From positions 495,821 through 559,820 of the forward strand of contig JAKUHH010000108.1 of assembly GCA_022701365.1 (NCBI GenBank): a stretch of 64,000 bases of DNA. Direction: 5' to 3'. Source of the stretch: Mycocentrospora acerina (taxonomy: Eukaryota; Ascomycota; Dothideomycetes; Pleosporales). Under the pieces are notes generated by a model, which made no database searches, had not been told where the DNA came from, and worked only from the letters and a program-made list of their open reading frames with translations. Shown in pieces: positions 20,873 through 31,703 of the stretch (position 1 is its first letter; every line of letters starts with the position of its first letter). The position numbers and the translations under genes were made by a program.

Positions 20873-22743
20873 TCAAAACCTGCTGGCGGCAGCACCCCAA
20901 AGGGAGTTGTAGATTTTGTCGACAACGTAGGAAGCACGGATAGTGCGGTGGTTGAAGCTGCGACCGTTAAGACCTTGAAGAGCCTTCTCTCCACCGCTCA
21001 CCGAGTCGAACTTGACGTAGATATCACCATCGGTGTTGGGGTCAACCGCGAGATGAACGACCTTGCCGTACTTCTTGTCACACTCAATCTTGACTTCTTG
21101 CTCGAGATCCTTGACCCAGTTATTGCCGTACGCTTTCTGTTCCCTTAATGGTGTTAGCTGCCGTTGATTGTGTGCTTAGGTTTGGGTACTCACTGGTCAG
21201 CATCGAAAGCATTCTCGATTTTGATACACTTTGAAGCCATGGGCTTGTCAACAACGGGGGCACGAGGTTTGCTGATTACGGGTTGGGCGCCCTGCTTGGC
21301 AGGTTCCGGGGCATCGCGACGGGCTAGAGCGTCCATTAGCTTACTACGGTCGTAAGTTTTGAAGTTGACACCAGCGACATCAGTGTCGTCGAGGGCAGAA
21401 GCGCCGCTAACACCACGGTCGTCCTTGCCGTTGGCGCGGTCGAATACACCACCAGATCCGCCAGCGTAAGCACCGCGTCCACCAGCGCCACTAAAGGCGG
21501 ACCCCTGATAGCTTTGAGCCTGCTGATTGAAGGTCCGGAGAAGGCTGGCGGTCGACTCGGGTGTGAACTTGTCATTGCCCAAACCGACGCGAATCTGGCG
21601 GCCGGCAAGCTCGAAGCCGTTCATCTCAGCAAGGGCTTCTTTAGCATTAGAAGGGTCGTTGAATCTGCTCAGTTGTTAACATGCTAGTCCTTGTAAATAA
21701 AAATCGAACAACGTACTGGACGAAGCCGTAGCCTTTGGATCGGCCGGGATTCAGTTCATCACGTTGCAAGATGACTTGCTCGAGCTCGCCATAAGGCTCG
21801 AAGATTTCCTGAAGGTCCTTCTCGGTAACGCTGAAGTGGATGTTGCCAACATAAAGACGGTGAAACGGTGCACCGTTGGCGCCCGGAGCCGCACCACCCT
21901 CAGAAGGTCGAGCCGCGCGGTTCTTCTCGGCTTCAGTGAGTTGTGCGATGATGGGTACGCCCTTTAGCTTCTGGCCTGTCAGCTCGATGGCCTTGGGGAC
22001 AGAAGATTCATCCTTGAATTCGACGTATCCAACACTGAGCACAATTAGCGTGGGTCAACGGACAATGAGAACACGTGCACCTACCCCTTGGAGCGACCAG
22101 TCACACGGTCCTTAACAATCTGGGCTTCAACCACAGGGCCTGCAGTCTCGAAGAAAGAGCGCAGGTGGCGCGTCTCGGCGCGCTGGGAGATCTGCTGGAC
22201 AAAGACGGTGCGTTTGTCACGGTCATCTTCAGTAACCTCAGGCTCAGGCGTCTTCTCGCGGCGGTTGCTGGCCCGTCGCTCGTCGACAACCCCACGGCGA
22301 CGGTCTCGCGAGCCGTCGCGGTCGCGCGTCCGGTCGCCTCGGTCACGTCGTGGGGAGCGGGAGCGTGCTCGACCAGATGGGTTGTAATAGTCGCCACCTC
22401 GGTCTCGACGACCGCCTCGGTAGCGGTCGCGCGAGTTGCTGCGGCGATGTCTGTCACGGGCTTCTTCCATGTCAGCGCCTCTGCTCGATCGGGGGCGGCT
22501 CCTGTCCCGTCGCCGGTAATCTCTGTCACGGCTCCTGCGCCGGCTTCCATTGGACTCACGGGTATCTCGATCTCTGCTTCTATCGCGGCGTTCCGAGTGG
22601 CGGTCACGGTCACGAGGGCGGTCTTCGCGGCGACCGTCTACGTCGCGGGCCTCGCTGCTAGCCTTGCGCTCACGCTCGCGGCTTTTCTCGACATCGCGGG
22701 CGGCCTCCTCAAGGAGTGCCTCGACTTCGTTGACTGCGGCCAT
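20873..22743 (-). CDS. RBM39/Rsd1-type splicing factor
   Basis: Four exons (22743-22085, 22034-21717, 21664-21194, 21143-20873) give 572 aa. Introns are 50-52 nt and all phases match. Residues 1-175 are an Arg/Ser/Asp-rich RS-like domain. RRM1 begins at RTVFVQQISQ and RRM2 at RLYVGNIHFSV, each with an RNP1 block (SKGVGYVEF and SKGYGFVQF). The C-terminal domain (NNWVKDLEQEVKIEC, then GDIYVKF and GRSFNHRTIRASYV) is a U2AF-homology motif with the Arg-x-Phe signature used to bind UHM ligand motifs. The order RS, RRM, RRM, UHM is diagnostic of RBM39/CAPER and fission yeast Rsd1. It is a nuclear factor helping U2 snRNP and U2AF select 3' splice sites. Confidence 0.93.
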
Positions 22744-23389
22744 GGCGGGAGCGGTCCTAGCTGTCGATAAGTTGTGTGTGTGTGTGTTTGTGTGATGGAC
22801 TCAGTCACGGCGCAGGTGAAGGGCGAAGCGGGTGCAGCGAGTTTTGGGGCTCAGAGATGGGATTTAATTCTTGTAGTGCTGATGCAGGCGAAGGTAATCA
22901 CTCCAAGCAGACGCTAGACAATGGCTCGACTGTCCAGAACACGTGTTTGACTGTCGCTGAGCGGCTGTGAGCGGAAGATGCAGTAGTTGGGTTGCGTGGT
23001 CGACGTGAGCGAGCGAGAGAGGGTGTCACGGCCTGGATTTGACGCAGTACTTGGCGTCGACGCTAGCGAGGCACCGCGGAGGCAACAAATGCCAGTTGCA
23101 GATCTTTGTTTATCAGGGAAAAAAGGAACCAGCGTGGCTGCAAGAAGTGAACATCTCTCGTGCATCTCATATGCGATCGAATTGCTTGTGCATCTAAAGT
23201 ATTACTATTATTTCTCGAGGGACATCAAGTCGTGAAGGTATAAGAAGACAATCCCACCCAATCATTACCAGTCTTACACTGCACCAAACCAAACCTCTCA
23301 AACGCCTTTCAAATGCCCATGTGTGTGGAGATTACCAGGCAAGCACCGCCATCTTGATGTACCGCATGCACTCTTAATTTCATGTACTC
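22744..23389. other. Promoter of the RBM39-type gene and 3' flank of SCS7
   Basis: No gene seen. A GT-rich dinucleotide run lies just upstream of the RBM39-type start codon. Confidence 0.6.
22771..22794. repeat. GT/TG dinucleotide microsatellite
   Basis: Interrupted TG repeat of about 12 units within the 5' leader region of the RBM39-type gene. Confidence 0.8.
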
Positions 23390-24681
23390 TCAATTCGACT
23401 TGATGACCTTGGGAGGCGTTGCTCCCAGTTCAGTGCCGAACACCCAGTCCCAGAAACGGCTCGTGACTCCAAATCCGTTTTCGTAGTCTGCAAAGTGGTG
23501 CTTGAGATGGTACTTCTTAAGCTCCTGCCAGTACGCGGGAAGCCTTTAAACATGTTAGCTTTTGTATCAAATCCAAATGTTGGCTCAACTCACTTCTGGT
23601 GGTGCAAGAAGTAATGGGTCATATCATAGCATGTGTAGCCGAAAATGCCGCCGCAGTACACAGCTGTGGCAGAATACCAATTGTAGGCAACAACGGCGTG
23701 TGCAAGTTTCCAGAATGGTGTCGCGAGCACGACAAACAACGTTGGCGGCATGACGAGTCGGTACTTGTCCATGGGTAGGTAGTGATGGATGCCGTGGAGA
23801 AGAAAATGTGCTGTAACAGCCACACGGTTGTTTGGAAGGTGCCTGTCTCATGTCAGTTTAGATCCAGCTGACTTAAATGGACTAACTTACGCATCTAGAT
23901 GGAACAAACACCTATGCAGAACATATTCTATGATCGTCCAGAAGCCCAATCCAAACAGCCAGTGTCCTGCTAATCCCGTGACGGTCATATTTTTGGCGCA
24001 GAGCACCGTTCCAAACGCAACACACGGCCACCATAATGTCGGCACAACCCACCATGGAGTTTTGCTCAATGGCTCCAAGAAATTGCCAAACAACGGTGCA
24101 GAGTCTCCTCCCTTGTAGTGTCGTGGGCGATGTACCTGTTCTAGGTAGAAGTCCTTGTCGAATCCGCCATTCCAGACCTGCATAAACAGCGGCCTGCTCA
24201 AGTCGAGGAACTTGTGTTGCTTGTAGTCGATGTTGGGGTCAGTCTCTTTCTCAAGATCTTCTGCTGAGGACATGCCAGTCGCAGCGTATAGCGGTTTGCC
24301 ATCCAGCGTCATGCTCATGAGCTCTGCTTTGCCTGTTTCTGTAGGCAGCAGGGGAATAATCTCTGCAGGCTTGCCACTCTTGGTAGCGCCGTTTAGAATT
24401 TGCTCCGTGGGCATGAATCCAATCAGGCATTCATCGAGCATCTCGTAAGCAGAATCCGAGTGCGCGTGCGAAATCTCATCGCTGAGTATTTCCGTCACAT
24501 CTTTGCCCGCGTACTCCAAAATGTATTCTTCGCCGCCAGGATGGTCTGAGAGAAAATCGGTGACATCGTAGACTTTGGTGCCGATTGTAACATAACAGGA
24601 CTTCTCGTTGTTATGTGCCTGTACGTCGGCGGCCGGAATCGTCGGAAGGGTGCGGCCTGGCATCGTGACTGTCGTAGACAT
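23390..24681 (-). CDS. SCS7: Sphingolipid fatty acid 2-hydroxylase
   Basis: Three exons (24681-23891, 23842-23594, 23543-23390) with 48- and 50-nt introns give 397 aa. Residues about 10-90 form a cytochrome b5 domain with the haem-binding HPGGEEY segment and a downstream His (HAHSDSAYE). The C-terminal half is an integral membrane fatty acid hydroxylase with the di-iron histidine boxes HRCLFH, HFLLHGIHH, HYFLHH and HLKHH plus several membrane helices. This fused b5-hydroxylase layout is that of yeast Scs7/FA2H, which 2-hydroxylates the very-long-chain acyl group of ceramides in the ER. The open frame extends upstream to 24735; the ATG at 24681 begins the conserved part and I chose it. Confidence 0.93.
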
Positions 24682-25683
24682 GCGGAAGGGCGGGGTGTGG
24701 TCGCAGACGAGGCGTCTGTGATATCTGCAGTGCAAATAGCGCCAGACGAGAGGAGCCTAGGGATGTGTGTATCTCGAAGTAGCCCTGGGCGTGCGAGGAG
24801 GCGGAAACGTCTCCGGGACTGTGCTTTGCCGCGCTAGAAGAATACGATTCTAAACCGTGAAAGCAGGTGCAGACCGTCGTGTGGCTTGCGGCTAAAAAAG
24901 AATGTGGACGTGAAGAGCTTTGTAGGCAAACGAGGCAGGAGGCGCAAAGCAAAGTGAAACGAGGCGGGTGGGAATGTACTCGTCAATTATTGTCAGGAGA
25001 GCGCTAGCACATGGGCTCGAAGTCGGCCAAGTCAGCAGCAAATCGCGAGACAGTGGCGAGAGATGGGATTCTCAGTTTCCGGGCTCCGAGATTCGACTCG
25101 TTTCTCTAATTTCGTCCCCCAACATGTCCTTTGATCAGGTGATGTAGTCGGCAAAGCCTGTCCATGATGGCACTCGTGGTTGCCTTCCATTCAATTTCTC
25201 AAGCGCCCGACTCGAATGTCAAGTCGCTGCCAAGCAAGGGCCTCGTGACGTCTCGCTCTGCACACATCGAAGAAGGCAGTGCCGCAACACCACATTACGA
25301 ACCTTAAAATACAAAATCACGAACCTCTACGCCAGTTGGTTTCCAACGGCTATCTACAACCGTCTACTTCGTCACTGTAACCAGGCTTGATGTTGTTGGA
25401 CCCTGACTCGGCAGGCACCATCCACCTCTTGCGTCACCGTCTTGTCCAAGTCGCGACTCCCTCAAATGTCAATGATCGACCCTATTCTCGTCATGTTCCT
25501 TGATTTGAGCTGCGCACGCTGGCCGTACAGCAGCATCCTTCGCTTCCTCGCGCCTCTTATATCTTCTCGCGACGTCCGGCTGGCCCGGAATCCGTCATAC
25601 ACCACACCTCCCAACTATTTCTTGAATACCAATACCTAACCCGTGATCACGCGTCACCACTATACGCGTGTACAAGCTCCACA
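24682..25683. other. Divergent promoter between SCS7 and the thaumatin-like gene
   Basis: 1.0 kb between oppositely transcribed starts. Only short ORFs occur and no RNA gene was recognised. Confidence 0.6.
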
Positions 25684-27057
25684 ATGCGCGCCCCCGCCAG
25701 GCCCATCCAGGGCGCCACACACCGCGTCTCACATTTTTCTATCCCTCGGCTGTGTCTTGCACTTTTCTTATTGTCTGGGATCCCTCTAGCAGACGGGTTG
25801 CATCACATGGCCACAAAAGCACCACACAAATCCCTCAACCGCAGGAAAGCACCCATCACGCCCTTGCTAGTCACCAACCGATGTCCCGACAACATCTGGC
25901 CTGGGATTGCAACCCAGTCTGGCGACGGACCGAGTGAGAATGGCTTCAAGCTACAGCCTGGAGAGAGCAAGAATCAGACTGTGTCCGAAGACTGGCAGGG
26001 CCGAGTTTGGGCTAGGACGAATTGTTCCTTTAATGCCGATGGAACTGGCCCTGCAGAAGGGCGTGGAAAGGCTTGCAGATCGGGGGACTGTAATGGTATC
26101 CTTAATTGTGCAGTGGGCGTAAGTAGACGCGCACTCGTTGCTTTACACCCATCTTTAGCATCAACTAATAAGCACAAAGGGCGATGTACCAGTTTCCCTC
26201 GCAGAGTTCACACTGGATGCTGGAGACGGACACACCTACTACGATATTTCCTTAGTGGACGGCTACAATATCCCTGTAGCAATTGTTCTACAACCACTGG
26301 AAAATGTCACTCTGGATGATATTCCGCCAAACCTTACCAATCCCTCATGTCAGGGCTCAGCCGGACTTCTCGCAAAGCAAGGATATGTCCCGTACGAGGA
26401 GTATCCTGAATTTCTTCGAACAAACACTTCGTACCCTCTGCCATTTGAGGGGAAAGTTGATGAAAACAAGATCTTCAGATGGTGTCCGTGGGATCTACAG
26501 CAATATCCCCCGGATAAGCCGGGTGATGGCGTGTATCCATACCCTGACGACAATATCCAAAGGCCCATGTTCAATCCTTGCTTCTCTGCTTGCGCAAAAG
26601 ATAATAAACCCGAGGACTGCTGTACGGGTGAATATAACTCGGCCAGCAAATGCCGGCCCGGAGACTACTCTAAGAACGTCAAAGAGGTTTGTCCGGATGC
26701 ATACAGCTTCGGTAAGCCTTCCAAATCAGTCATCGTCTGACGCATTAGAGATGCTGACAGCTGCGTGTAGCATTTGACGATCAAACCTCCACCTTCATCA
26801 TCCCGTCTGGAGCCGGGTTTGAAGTTGTATTTTGTCCAGGAGCACGCTCGACAAACATTTTGGACACAAGTAGAGATGAAATGCTTCAACTGGCGCAGAA
26901 CGGAAAAGTTGGCCATCAAGCTGCCATGATTTTAGAGAAGTCTAGGCGGGACACATTCCAGAAAAGCAGCGCAGTAAGGGTCTTTCGGTTGGACAATGAA
27001 ATTTCTATGGGCGTGTCTCTCGGGGTTGTACTTTTTTCATTTCTGTTGTTCGGATAA
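25684..27057 (+). CDS. Thaumatin-like protein, probably GPI-anchored
   Basis: Three exons (25684-26118, 26180-26711, 26771-27057) give 417 aa. A hydrophobic N-terminal segment (LCLALFLLSGIPLADG) is the secretion signal. The thaumatin fold is visible from VTNRCPDNIWPGIATQSG through GFKLQPGESKNQTV, WQGRVWARTNCSF, GRGKACRSGDC, EFTLDAGDGHTYYDISLVDGYN and the cysteine-rich CFSACAKDNKPEDCC region. The last 16 residues are hydrophobic and end the protein, as in GPI-attachment signals. The thaumatin family includes beta-1,3-glucan-binding or -cleaving proteins, so a cell-wall role is likely. The GPI anchor is a prediction. The long N-terminus before the domain is unusual for the family. Confidence 0.9.
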
Positions 27058-27801
27058 TAAATTTGGGAGGGCAAGGGTTTCTCGAGAAACGCGGTACTGT
27101 ACGCCTGTTTGGATGATAGTTTTATACCCCTTCTTGTCTTTGCAACTCAATTCACACCTACATTCAGCAACCAGCGCATGTCTAATGCGTTATGCCGCAA
27201 GGCTTATCTCGAAGAGGCAAATGAATCATCTGCATGTGAGCGCCTCTCGACAAATGTGCACCTAACGTTGAGAACACTCCTTGTTGTGTAGGGTTTGTTC
27301 CGGAGAGTCGGAAAACGTTTATCGGCACTTCAGCCGACATTCAACCTCAAACGAAGACATTATTGCACCGCGCTTCGACATTCTAACTAGATCAATACAC
27401 GGACTGGACCCTCCCGTCGCAACCACAGCCACCCCGGCTGTTCGCCTGGCCGTTAGATCACCTGTACGCGGCTGACCAGGCCGGGAAATCAGGGCCTCTG
27501 TCCGCAGTGGTCCCACATGATGTCCCTCAACTAGCCCGCCTCGGATGCGGAGGGGTAGCTCCGCACACCTGCTCAAGCTTCACGACGTTGCAGCTGCTCA
27601 ATGGACTTCTACATGGGGTCGGGCTATCCCGCTCCGGTCCAAGTTCTTATGACTTCTGTGCCGTCTGAATATATTTGGAAAGGATCCTGAGTCTGACCTT
27701 GATGATTGCGTTACTCCTGCCTTCTTAAATCGTGGATTGTTTTTGCGACAGCTCGTTTATGCAACCCTTTAAACCTGCACAATAATTGCGGCACGCTAAT
27801 C
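27058..27801. other. Promoter region of the beta-mannosidase gene
   Basis: The block at about 27290-27660 is richer in GC than its flanks and contains many CGG and CCG words in inverted pairs, including GCGGA-N8-TCCGC near 27550 and CGG-N11-CCG at 27400. No gene seen. Confidence 0.55.
27400..27416. promoter_or_regulatory. CGG-N11-CCG site upstream of beta-mannosidase
   Basis: CGGACTGGACCCTCCCG, about 386 bp upstream of the ATG at 27802. Zn2Cys6 dimers bind inverted CGG triplets. I recall that N. crassa CLR-2 is reported to use this spacing and Aspergillus ClrB/ManR an N8 spacing. A random match is plausible at this GC content. Confidence 0.35.
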
Positions 27802-30554
27802 ATGGCCAAGGTGCAGGCTCTAGCTGTCCATCGATTGACGGACGGATGGACGTTCAAGCAGGCGGATGATGAGGCAAAGGACGCTTGGTTGCCAGTCAAG
27901 AGAGTACCGACAAATGTTCATTTGGATTTGATGGACAACGGAAAGTACGTTGAACGATACTAGCTATCTAAAGTGCGATTGGCGACGCGACTAACCAATC
28001 CGTTTTTAGAATACCAGATCCCTTCTTAGGCTTCAACGAGCTCACGGCGGAATGGGTTGCGGACAAGGCGTGGACATACAAAGTCGAGTTACCAAAAGTC
28101 GAAGAGCCAAAAGATGGCACAGTTTATGTTCTGGCCTTCGATGGCCTGGACACGTTCGCTACCGTCAAACTCAATGGCGAGACCATCCTTGAGAGCGATA
28201 ATATGTTTATTCCGCATCGTCTTGACGTTACAAAACAGCTGAAGCATGGAACGGAGAATACTCTAGAGATTGATTTCGCATCCGCTCGTCTCGAAGCCAT
28301 CAAAATTCGCGAACAGTACCCAGACCACAAGTGGGTCGGCTTCAATGGCGACATGTCTAGGCTCGCGGTGAGGAAAGCGCAATACCACTGGGGTTGGGAC
28401 TGGGGTCCGATTCTCAACACCTGTGGGCCATGGCGCGAAGTCAGATTGGAGACATACCAGGCGAGGGTGGAGGATCTCAGAGTCGATTACAAGCTTGACG
28501 ACAGCCTGAAGTCGGTCAAGGGTACCATCGTGGCAACTGTTGAGGGCTCTTCCGCCAAGAGTGTTACTTTCACGGTACAAGATGGAGACATGCTCGTCTT
28601 CAAGGAGTCCGCGACCATCAACGATGGAATAGCCAAGGTTGAGTTTCATGTCAACAACCCGAAGTTGTGGTATCCGCATGGGTATGGCGAACAGCCTCTG
28701 TACAAGATTACTGCAACTGCATCGTCCGACGACGTGCAAGTGCATCAAGTGTCACGGCGCACTGGGTTCCGCAAAGGTGAGCTGATTCAGGAGCCCGATG
28801 CTATTGGTAAAACGTTCTTTTTCCGCGTCAATGGTGTAGATGTCTTCTGCGGTGGCTCGGACTGGATTCCTGCCGATTCTTTCACGCCGAGAGTCACAGA
28901 GGAAAAGTACCGCAAATGGTTGGAGATGATGGTCGATGGATATCAGATCATGATACGGTATGTATTGTCCTCCATCGAACTCATCGTTGTACAGCGCTAA
29001 TCGTAAATGTCAGAATCTGGGGCGGAGGCATCTGGGAAGAGGACATCTTCTATGATATCTGCGATGAGCTGGGTGTTTTGGTATGGCAGGACTTTATGTT
29101 TGGCTGTGGCAACTACCCTGCATTCCCCAAGATCCTCAAATCGATCAAAGAGGAATGTGTTGCCAACGTCGCTAGACTACGGCATCATCCTTCAGTTATC
29201 ATCTACGCTGGAAACAACGAGGACTATCAGGTGCAGGAATCCTTCGATTTGACATATAACTATGAGGACAAGGATCCGGAGAACTGGCTCAAGACAGATT
29301 TCCCTGCCAGATATATATATGAGAAGGTGAGTATCTCATACTTTGGTTTAAAATGGGATGATGGTCGCTAACCAGATACGCTTGATAGCTCCTCCCCGAA
29401 GTCGTAGCTGCAGAAAGCCCACATGTGCCATACCACCCAGGATCCCCATGGGGCGATGGCCTCAAGACATCAACCACAACTGTAGGAGATATGCACCAGT
29501 GGAATGGTAAGAGAATTTCCCTCTGACCAAATGCATGTGCTGATAAAACCCAGTCTGGCACGGCACGCAAGAAAAGTACCAGATCTTTGATACTCTCGGC
29601 GGCCGCTTCAACAGCGAATTCGGTATGGAGGCGTTTCCACATATTGATACGATCAAATACTACTGCACCGATGAGTCGCAACTATATCCACAAAGCCACA
29701 TGCTGGACTTTCACAACAAGGCAGATGGACACGAGCGAAGGATTGCAACCTACCTGGTGGAGAACTTCCGCACAAAGACGGACCTCGAGAGTTTCATTCA
29801 CCTCACTCAGCTCTCACAAGCTGAGGCTTTGATGTTTGGGTATAGAGGATGGCGACGTCAATGGGGTCAAGATCGCTTCTGCGGTGGTGCTCTCGTCTGG
29901 CAACTCAACGACTGCTGGCCCGTCACCTCGTGGTCCATTGTGGACTATTTCCAGCGAAAGAAGCCGGCATATTATGCCATGCGCCGCGTCCTTGCGCCCA
30001 TTGCAGTTGCCGCCAAACGTGCACACTTTGACTGGAGCGTGGTCCATGCGCGGGTACCAAAGACGAGTGACTTTGAGGTGTGGGTGGCAAGCAATCAACT
30101 GGAAGAAGTTGAGGCCACGGTAGAGCTGCGCTTCATCTCAGTCGCTACAGGTAAGGAGATCAAAGACAAGATTGTCAAGGAGAATGTGAAGCTCGTGCCA
30201 AACGGCACGACGGACATTCTCTCTGGGACCATCGACAACGTCAACGAAGAACCCCATGTCCTGGCGACACGGATATGGGTGGGAGGCGAGATTGTGTCCC
30301 GAGACGTGGACTGGCCTCAGCCGCTCAAATACCTAGACTTTGCGGATCGAGGCTTGGAGGTTCTGCCCCAGGGCAGTAGCATTGTGGTCAAGGCAGCAAA
30401 GCCGACCAAGGGTCTTGTTTTCGAGGAGAGATCAGGTGTACTTGTGCATGACAGTGCCATTGATATTGTGCCAGGCGATGAGCAAGTCATCAAGGTCAGG
30501 GGCTTAGGCAAGCAAGATGAGCCGCTCCGCTGGACATATTTGGGGAGAGACTAA
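27802..30554 (+). CDS. mndB: GH2 beta-mannosidase, intracellular type
   Basis: Five exons (27802-27944, 28010-28957, 29014-29326, 29389-29506, 29554-30554) give 840 aa. Every intron is GT-AG, 47-65 nt, and phases match. There is no signal peptide, so a cytosolic enzyme is expected. Layout is that of GH2 family: N-terminal sugar-binding domain (VHRLTDGWTFKQADDE...), an immunoglobulin-like domain, and a TIM barrel with the acid/base Glu in YAGNNEDYQ and nucleophile Glu in FNSEFGMEAFPH, followed by C-terminal beta domains. GWDWGP and WGGGIWEED are typical of beta-mannosidases. It releases mannose from the non-reducing end of manno-oligosaccharides, the last step of mannan use. A CLR-2/ClrB-type regulator follows in tandem 1.15 kb downstream. 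Confidence 0.93.
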
Positions 30555-31703
30555 AGACGACGTGTTCCGGGACAGACAAAGAAACAAGATTATGAGATAC
30601 CAGTGTATATAGGTGTTGTGGAAGGTATATTAAACGCACTTTTAAATCTGGGGTCCGAACGATCAATGCAAACTAAGCTTCGTTTTCGTAGGATGTTGTC
30701 AAGAACATTATTCGCAAAAAGTGACACTACTATCGACTGTTACATCCCAAGAACGATGCAAGATCTCATCAAGCAAGGTAGCCCACGAGACGGTCTGTGT
30801 GATCGCACCACTCAGCGAATTTAGCAGACGCACCTTTGCGCACACGTTTATGCATGTGATATCTCAGCAATATCGGTATGCAGTGTCGTTAGCAAGATCT
30901 ACTACAACTAGACACTTTTGACGCAGGCGCCACACAGGGAGAGGGAAAGAAACGGAAGAGAAGGTAAGCCGTGCCGCGAAACCACATCAGTCTTGGCCTT
31001 GCCATGTCCCGCCCCGTCGTCGTTCCTCCTCCACCCATCCGTGGCACCAGTTCCAAGATGGGTTACACTGTTCCCCCCCTCCCTCCCTGCACGTCCTTGC
31101 AGCATCGGCCCAGAAGTCAGAATGCGGGGTTGCATGGTTTTGCTCCGATCGCCGTGCTGACCGGCGTTTCGCGAACAGCCAACAACCAACAAGTAACAGG
31201 TACAAGCGACTGATACATGCAAGCTAGTTGGAGATGAACTAGAAAAAAAGGGGACGCGTATGTTCTGATAGAAGTTGTTTACAACCACCGAGACGAATGA
31301 AATTAGCAAAAGGCAACGCGTAACGTGCACTCGACTTGAAGGGGACGACGATCTCGCCGTTGGAAAAGAGGTCTTTTGCCACCTCTATAACAGTCTATGG
31401 ACGGCGTGTGCAGAGGGACTTTTCGTATCGAAACTCGGGTTCACGTGCTTGCCACCACGCATTTGGAATTGTAGGTTCGCTTGAGCACGCTTCTTTGACC
31501 ACGTCCACGGATTTGCGCTGGGAGCTGTTCTGTTTCAACATTTTGGGTTGCTTGGTTGCTTGGTTGTCCTCGCATCTCGGCCGGCAGCTGGCCGTCGATG
31601 CATCTCCTGACACGCGCATGAGCACACCCCGGCTCTGGTACTACGCGGCACATATAGATTTTCAGTATTGCGAGTAAGCTGGTGTCGGAACGGAATTCGC
31701 ATC
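30555..31703. other. Promoter region of the CLR-2-type regulator
   Basis: Long 1.15-kb intergenic stretch with no gene-like ORF. The last 130 bp contain a CGG-N11-CCG palindrome. Confidence 0.6.
31578..31594. promoter_or_regulatory. CGG-N11-CCG palindrome upstream of the CLR-2-type gene
   Basis: CGGCCGGCAGCTGGCCG, a near-perfect palindrome about 110 bp before the ATG at 31704. It has the same half-site spacing as the element in front of the beta-mannosidase, which would allow self-regulation. Confidence 0.4.

Noticed and set aside
20702..21148. 148-codon plus-strand ORF
   Set aside because: Antisense to the last exon of the RBM39-type gene, whose UHM domain is certain.
22075..22770. 231-codon plus-strand ORF with Val/Ala/Ser repeats
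   Set aside because: It is the reverse complement of the Arg/Ser/Asp-rich exon 1 of the RBM39-type gene. Its repetitive composition explains the open antisense frames.
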